A DNA stretch of 64,000 nt from Luidia sarsii. Taxonomy: Eukaryota > Echinodermata > Asteroidea > Paxillosida > Luidiidae. A program made the position numbers and the translations under genes. This document shows, piece after piece, positions 45,201-54,300 of the stretch; position 1 is the stretch's first letter; each line of letters starts with the position of its first letter. A model generated the notes under the pieces. It worked only from the letters and a program-made list of their open reading frames with translations. It ran no database searches and was not told the DNA's origin. The DNA lies in NCBI GenBank assembly GCA_949987565.1, contig OX465103.1, positions 13,560,774 through 13,624,773 of the forward strand, given 5' to 3'.

Positions 45201-48200
45201 CCCCTCACAGTTTTCGGTCTGACAGCGAGGGGCCAGCCGAGGCCCCAGGGACTCACTTCATGGGGCTGGTCTTGGGGTTGAAGTAGATGAGGTCGCTCAT
45301 GGTCATCTTGCTGCGCTCGGGCGGCTGCACCTTCTGCTTGATGTAGTGGCGCCGTCGACGGGACGGCGTCTGGCAGAGAAAGGTTTGGTCCCAAAATGAA
45401 GGAAGTCAGACCGTAATGCACTGACATTGATATGCCATTGAGTCAATGGAATAAAAGAAACGCGAGTCAAAGTTTGCAAAAAGATGCAAACATTTTGCTT
45501 ACTGACTAAAAGTCAGGGGGGCAAGAGTATTGGGGCAGGGGGGGGAGTATTGGGGCAAGGGGGGCAAGAGTATTGGGGCAGAGGGAGAGAGTTTTGGGGC
45601 AAGGGGGGCAGGAGTATTGGGGCAAGGGGGACAAGAGTATTGGTACAAGGGGACAAGAGTATTTGGGCAAGGGGGACAAGAGTATTGGGGCAAGGGGGGA
45701 CAAGAGTATTGGGACAAGGGGGACAAGAGTATTGGGGCAGGGGGCAAGAGTATTGGGACAAGGGGGACAAGAGTATTTGGGCAAGGGGGGCAAGAGTATT
45801 GGGGCAAGGGGGGCAAGAGTATTGGGGCAAGGGGGGACAAGAGTATTGGGACAAGGGGGACAAGAGTATTGGGGCAGGGGGCAAGAGTATTGGGGCAAGG
45901 AGGGGCAGGAGTATTTGGGCAAGGGGGACAAGAGTATTGGGGCAAGGGGGACAAGAGTATTGGGGCAAGGGGGGCAAGAGTATTGGGGCAAGGGGGGACA
46001 AGAGTATTGGGACAAGGGGGACAAGAGTATTGGGGCAGGGGGCAAGAGTATTGGGACAAGGGGGACAAGAGTATTGGGGCAGAGGGAGAGAGTTTTGGGG
46101 CAAGGGGGGCAAAAGTATTGGGGCAAGGGGGACAAGAGTATTGGGGCAAGGAGGGGCAAAAGTATTGGGGCAAGGGGGGCAAGAGTATTGGGGCAGGGGG
46201 GCAAGAGTATTGGGGCAAGGGGGACAAGAGTATTGGGGCAAGGGGGACAAGAGTATTGGGGCAAGGGGGACAAGAGTATTGGGACAAGGGGGGCAAGAGT
46301 ATTGGGGCAAGGGGGACAAGAGTATTGGGGCATGGGGGACAAGAGTATTGGGGCAAGGGGGACAAGAGTATTGGGACAAGGGGGGCAAGAGTATTGGGGC
46401 AAGGGGGACAAGAGTATTGGGGCAAGGGGGACAAGAGTATTGGGACAAGGGGGGCAAGAGTATTGGGGCAAGGGGGACAAGAGTATTGGGGCAAGGGGGG
46501 CAAGAGTATTGGGGCAAGGAGGGGCAAGAGTATTGGGGCAAGGGGGACAAGAGTATTGGGGCATGGGGGACAAGAGTATTGGGGCAAGGGGGACAAGAGT
46601 ATTGGGGCATGGGGGACAAGAGTATTGGGGCAAGGGGGACAAGAGTATTGGGGCAAGGGGGGCAAGAGTATTGGGGCATGGGGGACAAGAGTATTGGGGC
46701 AAGGGGGGCAAGAGTATTGGGGCAAGGGGGACAAGAGTATTGGGGCAAGGGGGACAAGAGTATTGGGGCAAGGGGGACAAGAGTATTGGGGCAAGGGGGA
46801 CAAGAGTATTGGGGCAAGGGGGACAAGAGCATTGGGGCAAGGGGGACAATAGTATTGGGGCAGGGGGGACAAGAGTATTAGGGCAGGGGGGAGAGATCGT
46901 AAAGAGCCGCTCACCTCTGAGTCTATCCGGTCCCTCAGCTCTTGGAGCCTCCTCTCGTAGATGTTGTCCGGGCCCTGGCCTCGCCTATCGGGGGTGCTGT
47001 CTGTCCGCGAGAGGGCAGGGCGGAGGGGCGGGCCGGCCGCCGGCTGGGCGGGACGGGCCTGGGGAGGCTCGGCCGGTTTGGGCGGGGCGGGAGGCGGATC
47101 TTTGGGCGGGGCCTGTTCTTTTGTCGGACCTGTTCCACGGGACACACAATGACAAAGGTACAGGAGTGGTTCAATTTCCTCCATCAAACCTCCATCATGC
47201 AAATGAAACACTTCAACAGCACAAAAGACCTTTCTTTCTTCTATTCTAACAATGTCCGAATAAAGTAGATGACAAAGAACAGGAAACTAGGAATTTCCTT
47301 TCTAAAGTACCGGGTAATACAGAAAGGTTGTGAACTGATGACTGAGATAAATCCTCAAAATGCAAACCTGACAGAGAGTCTGGCATTTGCAATCTTAGCA
47401 GGAATGTGCAAAGGAAGGGTGGTTATCATGATCCTACAGCTCAGCCAAGGCAAGGAAAACACTGAAAACAGCAGAGAAAATTTGACTGATTATCAAAACT
47501 AAGGAGGGCCTGACGTTTCCATCCTCCCCGGACCTTTTCTCAAAGGCAGCAACGTCAGGCCCTCCCAATTTTTTGGGGTCATTTCAGTCAGTAAGCAGTT
47601 TACAATATTTTTGTGTATCACTGTGGTCAAAATTTGACTGAGACCTTGGGCTTAAAGCAGCAGTCGTGGGTTAGGTTCCAGTCACATTTCCTTTCTTCTT
47701 TCGTTCGTTTGAAAGGAACAAGCCCTTACTGGTGAAGAGGCTGAGTTTGGGGTTTTCTATCTTGGGCACGTGCATGGAAGGCCTGTACGTTGCCCGATGA
47801 GGAGCCACCTTGGAACGGTCAGAGAGAAGACAAGGAGAGGGCTACTCACCGGGCGTCTGGGGAGCAGAGGTGGAGAGGACCCTCTGGACCGGGGGAGGCG
47901 GAAGAGGCGGTTTCATCTTCGTCTTGCCCTCCTCGCTCCTCTCCTCATCCTCTCGCCCTGTGGGGTGCAGGGCGGAAGTGCCCGCCGCGGCGGCAGCGGC
48001 AGCTTCGGGCGGCCCCTCCTTCTTCTTTTCGGCCTCGGCCGGCCCCGCCCGGGCGGGGTTCCTCTTGCCGGGCGGGGGTGCCACGGGCGCGGCGGCCGCT
48101 GCCGAGCGCAGGCGGGGCTGGCCCAGGTTGGGCCTGGCCGTGATGCGCTTGCGCCGCACCCCGGCTGCCTTGGTGGGCGACTCCGGGGCGGGTTTGCCGG

Positions 48201-49618
48201 CAGGGGCAGCTTTGCTGGGTGGGGCGGGCTGGCTGGCCGGGGCGGGCTGTGTGGCCGGGGCGGATTGTGTGGCCGGGGCAGATTGGGGGGCCAGGGCGGA
48301 TTGGGTGCCCGGGGCAGGTTGAGCAGGCGGTGTAGGGTCACTGGGTGGGGCGGGTTGGCTGGGCGGGGCAGATTTGTCGGGTGGGGCGGGTTTGCTGGCC
48401 GGAGTTGGTTTGCCCGGCTCTGGGCGACCATGCTGGGTGGATTGTTCAATATCAGGCACAGTTTCCTGATCCACATGATCCTGCTGTTGCTGCTGCTGCT
48501 GCAGATTCTCTCTGGGTTGTTCTTGGCCTTCCTGCTTTTGACTTGACGGAGGCTACGGAGTAAGACAATATCAAAATCAATGTCTACTGCACACAGCAAA
48601 TTCAAAAAATCTAAGTATCTCTTACAATAGATTCAAGCGAGCACACACACTACCAAGCTGGGGAGAATTGGGTGGGAGAGAGATCAAGGGAAGTTTGTCC
48701 TGCTCGAAGTAATAAGCACTGAATGTCCAGTGCTCTGCCCATAGCTGCCAACCTTTTCTTAAAGGAAATTAGGAATACTTTTGCTAAAAAAGAGGAATCA
48801 CAGAGCAAACTACCGGTACATAGGAATACATACAAGTGTATTTCCAAGCCAAAAATCAGAATCTGTTGTCAAAAGCTTGTAAAAAGTGATAAATTGTTAT
48901 CAAAAAAGAGGAATGATTCCTCCAAAATCAGGCATGCAACTCTTAAATTGTAAAAAAAAGAGGGAAATGTCCGAATGCCAGAGCATGAAGCACGAAGTCC
49001 TTACAGCGTGGGGTTTGGATTCTAGATGCTCTGTGCTGCATTCTGAGGAGTTTTGGACCACTTGGATGACTTTAAGCTGAGTGACAGATTTTAACCTTTT
49101 TCAAGGCATACATCCAGAAAAATTGAATTTTTGTTTACACAAAATGAAAAGTAAACAACAACGTTTTTGAACTGATCTCAGCATGTGTTTTATATAATAG
49201 TTGGGGGAGAAGGAATATTCTTCTTTTTAAAAATTTTTTTTAGGCCGAATTAAAAAAAAAAAAGGAAATCCGCGGATCTGCGGAAAGTTGCATGCCTGCA
49301 AAATAGGAATGGTTGGCAGCTATGAAAAGGTGGGATTCGAACCTGCAACTCCTACTGAGAATTTACCTTCTCCTACATGTAGATGCAAACATCATAATAT
49401 CTAAGAAAGAGATCAGTTATGCACACCTGAGTCACGGCACCAGGCTCCTCCCTGGGTTGATGCGTGCATTCCTCGGAGGTCTGGTCCCCTGACTTGGTCT
49501 TGGCAATGGCAGGGTCTGGCTTGGCGCCCGCTAACTCCCTGGACTTGGCGGATGGCGCCACCACGCTGCGACGCGAGGCGGCCAGGTTGATGTTGGGACG
49601 AATCTTGGCTCGTCTCAT
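39243..49618 (-). CDS. BDP1: Transcription factor TFIIIB component B'' (BDP1), complete, 10 coding exons
   Basis: Coding exons, in transcript order on the minus strand, are 49618-49427, 48552-47850, 47129-46915, 45369-45257, 44299-44228, 44046-43918, 43242-43112, 42945-42796, 41663-41454 and 41077-39243. All introns are GT-AG, all phases join, and the sum is 3,750 nt (1,249 residues plus stop). BDP1 is the SANT-domain subunit of TFIIIB, which with TBP and a BRF protein places RNA polymerase III on tRNA, 5S and U6 promoters. The N-terminus ([12 protein letters not shown]) is BDP1-like. Residues about 386-408 hold the family block [15 protein letters not shown], residues about 460-473 hold [12 protein letters not shown], and the SANT domain spans about 503-568 ([10 protein letters not shown], then AVGTDFSMI and [10 protein letters not shown]). 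Residues 65-300 and 640-1249 are low complexity (Pro/Ala, acidic, Ser-rich, one Gln run). The protein is about half the length of human BDP1, because the long vertebrate C-terminal repeats are absent. The core identification is firm; the ends of the low-complexity exons are less certain. Confidence 0.93.
41105..41140 (-). repeat. CA/TG microsatellite in BDP1 intron 9
   Basis: A short (CA)n run on plus, close to the acceptor of the last BDP1 exon. Confidence 0.85.
41285..41408 (+). mobile_element. Palindromic family copy in BDP1 intron 9, shortened left arm
   Basis: Left arm remnant CTTTCTCAAAGGCCTTC, right arm CTTTGAGAAAGGTCCTGCTC and tail GTCAGAAAACAGTTTGCAAC to CACATCAC. It is more diverged than the 13.4-kb copy. 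Confidence 0.75.
41890..42330. mobile_element. Probable LINE/SINE 3'-end-type repeat in BDP1 intron 8
   Basis: It starts with TTATACAGCGCATTT ... CTCAATGCGCTT, a common dispersed motif in aquatic animals. It continues with GGTTCCAAAGTATTGGAACG-type sequence on plus. Sequence of similar style occurs at about 62,490-62,700 in COG5 intron 11. The exact family is not known to me. Confidence 0.4.
42490..42634 (+). mobile_element. Palindromic retroposon-like element in BDP1 intron 8, about 15-bp TSD
   Basis: Arms AAAATTTAGTGGGCCTGACG... and inverse are present, with a duplicated GGACCTTC and a small insertion (TGATC). The tail is shortened (GTCGGTAAGCATATCAC). Flanks CTAAACTAAACTAAA occur on both sides. 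Confidence 0.82.
43365..43890. repeat. 12-bp tandem repeat in BDP1 intron 6
   Basis: The unit is CCATAGACCAAG or CCATAGATCAAG, with longer variants carrying CCAGTCCACAGACC. It fills most of the intron between the exons for [12 protein letters not shown] and the first half of SANT. The Tyr-Gly-Leu frame on minus is an artefact. Confidence 0.93.
44831..45080. mobile_element. MITE, 250 bp, same family as 8,921-9,172, in BDP1 intron 4
   Basis: Colinear with the first copy, with few substitutions, identical TIR GTGACCCGGCAC and flanks AAAT on both sides. The 4-bp A/T target duplication agrees with that of the first copy (ATAT). Confidence 0.9.
45510..46890 (+). repeat. About 23-bp G-rich minisatellite filling BDP1 intron 3
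   Basis: The unit is GGGGCAAGGGGGACAAGAGT plus ATT (23 bp), with 24-26 bp variants carrying GGGGGG or AGGGG. About 58 units lie between 45,510 and 46,890, about 20 bp before exon 3's donor. The plus strand can form G-quadruplexes; the BDP1 transcript is C-rich here. Because the period is not a multiple of three and stops are rare, five frames are open for over 400 codons; none is a gene. Confidence 0.96.
47490..47628 (+). mobile_element. Palindromic family copy in BDP1 intron 2, perfect 13-bp TSD
   Basis: A degraded palindrome (GGGCCTGACGTTTCCATCC ... GCAACGTCAGGCCCTCCC) plus the tail GTCAGTAAGCAGTTTACAAT to GTGTATCAC. AAAATTTGACTGA occurs at 47,477-47,489 and 47,629-47,641. Confidence 0.82.
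48729..49324. mobile_element. About 600-bp TIR element in BDP1 intron 1
   Basis: The ends are CATAGCTGCCAACC and GGTTGGCAGCTATG, inverted. The interior is A/T-rich with AAAGGAAAT and GGCATGCAACT words mirrored at both sides. No transposase is present. A B-box-like GGTTCGAATCCC on minus lies just outside, at about 49,330. Confidence 0.65.
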
Positions 49619-50147
49619 GATGACTAGCTAGCGCCCTCGTGTGTTACCAATGTACCTAAATACAGAAAACAAGCAATTTGTCCAAACGTCCAATCCAAAA
49701 GTCCCAATAAGTTGGCTCAACCAAAAGATCAGCAAATCAATCACCTTCCTTGACTCTAGTCTAAGAGCAAATATAAATTTGGTCTTATTATCTATCAGTA
49801 TCAATAATAATTAACATATTATTGTAATTGCAAGAATGTTTTTTTTTGTCTCATATTTGGGCTGCAGTGACCTAGTGGATTAGACCATCGAGGTACAATA
49901 CTGCTTAGAAATAGAAGTATTAATTATTTACTTACTATAACTTACAGTAAGCAATGCGTCTTGTAATTTTCATTTAGTACAATATTAATATGTGGAATGT
50001 GCCAACATGTGCATGATGATGAAACAACCAGAAAATATTCACTCACGTCACAAAGTCCTTAAATTTAAAACAGCAATGTTCAACATTTTCAATTTGTGAC
50101 TGTGAGGCTAATTAGTAAAAAAAATTCCTTTCTGAGTAATTTAAGCT

Positions 50148-50528
50148 TAAAGGCCCAATACAACATTGGTAAAGGTCAAAAGATTGCCACAGTTTGTGTG
50201 TTAAACCATTAAACGTCCCAAAAAAGCAATCCTGCGAATAATTTAGCTCAAATGGTGATCTGAGAAAGTAGAAAAATGTAAAAAAAAAAGTCACGGTTTT
50301 TGCACCATTCTGTAGTGTAAGACATAGTTTATGACTCGCGAGTCATAAACTATTTGTCGATGTTTGAGTGAAGATTTCTCAAAGAAATACAACATCCCAG
50401 ACCGTAAGATTTCAACATGAGGATTCTATCATGAACATCTACAAACTTTGTAAATGAAAGGGAAATCTGGGGATATCAACATGATCAATGTTTTCGATCT
50501 TACCAATGTTGAAATGGGCCTTGAAGCT
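50148..50528. mobile_element. Diverged copy of the TTAA MITE in the BDP1/COG5 intergenic region
   Basis: Ends AGGCCCAATACAACATTGG and CCAATGTTGAAATGGGCC match the family at 23.9 and 57.7 kb. The centre (50,324-50,353) is a perfect 30-bp palindrome (ATAGTTTATGACTCG and its inverse) where other copies have an imperfect hairpin. Confidence 0.7.
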
Positions 50529-51068
50529 AACGATGGCCAGCATAGATTTAGCAGCCAAGTAAGATTAGGAGAAACAAACTAGACAATACATACCATACCT
50601 ATGACACAGCTGGTACTGTGGTACTGGTACTGACAGTGGTAATGCCACGATTAGCAGATTAGCAGCAGCACTTGCGCTTCTGCCATGTTATGATGTACTG
50701 CCTTACTGGCAGTGGCAGTGGCAGTGCGCTAGCACGCCACGGGTCATAGCATCAAACATCAGGTCATGGGTTTTTTCGACCATGTTTAGACAGACGGACA
50801 TACCGGCGAATCACTTTGCTATGCTATGGCGTTAAAAATATGTGTGGATTAACACTTCAAGAACTGAGAGAAATCTCAGGACTTTAAGCGTAATTAAACC
50901 GTCTTACCTGGGAGAGTTTTAATAGTATTACTAGTTAGTAATTTACTACATACTACTCATTCAGCTCAGTCATCGCACCGAAACTGCAGAAGTTGCACTC
51001 ACATTGCTTTCTCGTAACTGTGAACTGTTAATGTTAAATAGCGCCCTCACAATCGCAATGCCCCCAAG

Positions 51069-51178
51069 TAGGCTGGTTCCCGTCCCCTACATGGTCTCCA
51101 GACGTCTCACGTCCTCCGAAATACATTTCGGAGGACGTGAGACGTCTGGAGACCATGTAGGGGACGGGAACCAGCCTA
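51069..51178. repeat. Perfect palindrome, 54-bp arms, flanked by 11-bp direct repeats
   Basis: Left arm 51,069-51,122 and right arm 51,125-51,178 are exact reverse complements with a 2-nt loop AC. ATGCCCCCAAG occurs at 51,058-51,068 and 51,178-51,188. It lies 150 bp upstream of the COG5 start codon. Confidence 0.95.
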
Positions 51179-51329
51179 TGCCCCCAAGATGATTTTCCAA
51201 CAATTTGCCAACGCTTGGTGGCGCCACACACCACAACATGACACGTTTCCCCTCGACAACATTAGAACTGATTGATCAATTTTTCGTTGATTTTTTGTGA
51301 GCGTGGACTCGCATTAAACATCATTCAGA

Positions 51330-54300
51330 ATGGACCCCGAATTGCAGAGGAGACTGCAAGACGATGGTAAGAGATCGAGCTCTGCTCAGATCGCTAGTGG
51401 CTGGCTGGATTTTTCAAAAAGTGGGGCGTGGTGGTGTTCTCCACTTTCCCTGTGCGTGAAATAGGCAGAGTAACTTGGCCTCAGATCGACACTTCTATTT
51501 ACAGTAGGCCTTTGACAGTTGACTGGCTTAATTTCTCCTGAAGTAAATCCAAAAAATAAACTGTTGTAAACTGCTCACTGACTAAAATGACCTACAATAC
51601 GTGAGTCTCAAAAGTTTGAGGGCCTGACGCTTCGATCCTAGCACTGACTTACACTTGACTTAGCAATAGCAGTAGCACTTGCACTTGCAGTTGCAGGACC
51701 TTTCTTTCAAAAAGTGCTAAGACTTAAGAGTAAGACAAAGTAGAACTAGGAGTAGGAAGGAATAGGATTGAAACTTGAGGCCCGGGCCCTCTAACTTTTG
51801 AGATTTATTTTCTCCTTGCTACAATGCTGGGATCGAAACGTCAGGCAGCTGCGTTTCTAAACCATGATTTGGAGAGGAAGGGGCTCAAAAACTCTCAAAG
51901 TCAATAGCAATACATCCACCCTTGGAATTTTTTGGTAGGGCTTGGACAAGTTGGAGACGAGATGGATAATTTTTTTCGGGGGGGGGGATTTGGGAACTTG
52001 GTGTTACTGTTAGGCCTTCCTAATTTTTGATCTTCTCCGTCTTCACAGACACCCTTCAAGAATTTCTGCTGGACGATTTCAATGTCCAGGAGCACACCAA
52101 CCAGGTGATGCAGAGCATGGCCATCACAGAGCAACTCTCAAAGCTGGCTGAGGGCATCAGCCTACTGGACAAGGAGCTTCATGCCCAGGTGCGGAACAAA
52201 TATGGGAGATGGACAGTCTAGTCATAGATTTCTTGTTTCCTGCGACAGTATTACAAACTAACATCAATATGTATTAGGCACCATGTCAAAAAGATTTTTA
52301 TCGGCGCGACGCGACCCACCGCACAGCGCCGCACTGCGCCGCAGGTCGGCGCGCCCCGTCCGGCCGACGCGCGGCGCCGCCGCGAAGATTAAGATTCCTG
52401 CATAACAAAAGGTGTGGGATTTGCATAATCTTTCATGGACGACCGCATTCTGGGTACTTGCTCTTGGACTCGGCCCGACGCGGCGCGCCGATGGTAACAC
52501 TGACACTAGTGGATCTGGCCAGGCGGCCACCATAAAACCACACAGGAGGTGACCGCAAACACAAGATAATAAATACGAGAACAGTACTGTACCACGTTTT
52601 ACACTTCATCCATCAATGTGCTCCGATCCAACTTTTTTATTGTAAGGATGGCGTACGGACTACTTATTTTTTTTATTCATATACCATTAACTTAGATTAA
52701 AAATGTCGCTGCAACCTCGTTACTACATTTTTCTATGATGATTGTTTCCTTTTTCTCTTCTTATGAAGGTCTAATCACGAATATAAACGTCGACGAATAT
52801 TTAATTATTTAATAAAGTTTAACAAATGTTATGCACACCGTACAACCATTTCATTATCGCCTACCTATAGTAAAATGCATTGTTTTCCTCACTCTGGATT
52901 GGGAAAAAAATATGTGAGAAAAACGTTTACTGGAATCCAAGATCGACAAAACAGACGACACTGCTTTTCCCAAAGTCGGTTTGAGGCATGAAAAAAATGA
53001 ACGAGAAAATGACGTCCAAACCAGCCTCCACACGGAACATGGACCGTACCATTCAGGTATGGCCGGGATGCTCTAGTCGACCTGACGGCAAAAATATGTG
53101 AAAATAGATCCCCCCTAAAAAAAAAAGTCTCAATAACCTACGTACATGTTTTGTAAAGATGGATTTGCAAGCAGCTAGGTCCACCCTAAACGGGAATATT
53201 ATCGGAACTTATTATTGTATATACAGTGGTACCCTCTCATGCCTAATGGAATAGTCCATGCTGTCAAGGAATCGTGATGTGGGCCGTGCCAAAAATTTAT
53301 CGTCAAAAATGTGAGAATAACTTGAAAAACGATCACGTACGTTCGTAGGCCTACCTGAAAAAAGGGAAAAAGAGTGCAACATTTTTGTGCTATATCGTGT
53401 AGTAAGTAGTGCTCCTTTTGCTGTCTGGCTTTCTCCTGGTTAAAATTTTAGGCACCCGCCATCGAACGCGCAAACGTTTGACAGCTCTAGGCTTCTACTT
53501 TCACACGCAACCCAACCACGTGTTATTGCGCAATCTATATATTGTGCAACGTAAATCACTCCCAACTACCGTTGGTACCCGTTGATTGGTACCGCTAGCG
53601 GTGTCCAAGATTCACTGGTACCCACAGACGAAAAGTTCGTTGACATGTCCTGCACGTGCTGTTGTGCACAGAATGCGCAATGTTTAGCTGGCAGTGCGCA
53701 CGGTACGGTCCAGCTTCCATAATGACTGTGTGCATGCTGGCGCGCTGTGCTAAGCTAAGGGCCGCGCTGGCGGCCGGCACTATAATTATATCCCGCATGA
53801 CCGGGAGCTGAAGTGTTTCGGAAAGACATTTTCGGGGCAGCGTCTGGAAAAATTAAAAATAAATAAACTCTCCGGAAATCGGAATGTCAACACCAATAGG
53901 CTGATACCGCTTCAGGGCATTTTCTTTTCTGATTGGCAAAACTCTGACTCGTGAATCTACATGTAAAATAATGGATTTACGTGGCGCACCGCGATTTTCT
54001 GAGCCTTCCCAAGGCGCAGGTAGACAACTTCATGGGTTTATTTTACTTTACTTTAAAAAGAGTTCCGGTCCGGCCAGTAAAAACGTTCTTTCCCATTTTC
54101 AGTTCCCGTTCAGTTTTTTTTTTTTTTTTTTTTATTTTAATAAAGAAAAGAAGGGGGGAAATTGTAATCTAAATGAATGGCCTAACTTTCGATCCTAGCA
54201 GGACCTTCAACAGAGACTCAGATATAAAGTTGATAACTCCGACAGTTTGCCTTTCGTGTGGAAAGAAAGCTACTAGGAAGACAACACAGCACAACAAAAG

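Larger units (their letters stand above)
49619..51329. promoter_or_regulatory. Head-to-head BDP1/COG5 intergenic region, candidate bidirectional promoter
   Basis: The two start codons are 1,711 bp apart and point away from each other, so both promoters must lie here or in 5' UTR introns. On the minus strand a good acceptor (tgtatttag, exon from 49655) precedes the BDP1 ATG, and a strong donor (GTGAGT at 51002-50997) follows a possible non-coding first exon ending at 51003. If that intron is real, the BDP1 transcription start lies above 51,003, within a few hundred bases of COG5. I see no convincing TATA box. The region also holds a diverged MITE (50,150-50,525) and a 54-bp-arm palindrome (51,069-51,178). 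Divergent orientation is seen; shared regulation is inference. Confidence 0.5.

Noticed and set aside
45484..47249. Five frames over 400 codons in BDP1 intron 3
   Set aside because: By-product of a 23-bp G-rich minisatellite; the region lies between two exons with consistent phases.
47770..48546. 258-codon plus-strand frame
   Set aside because: Shadow of BDP1 exon 2, whose minus-strand frame has matching splice sites and phase.
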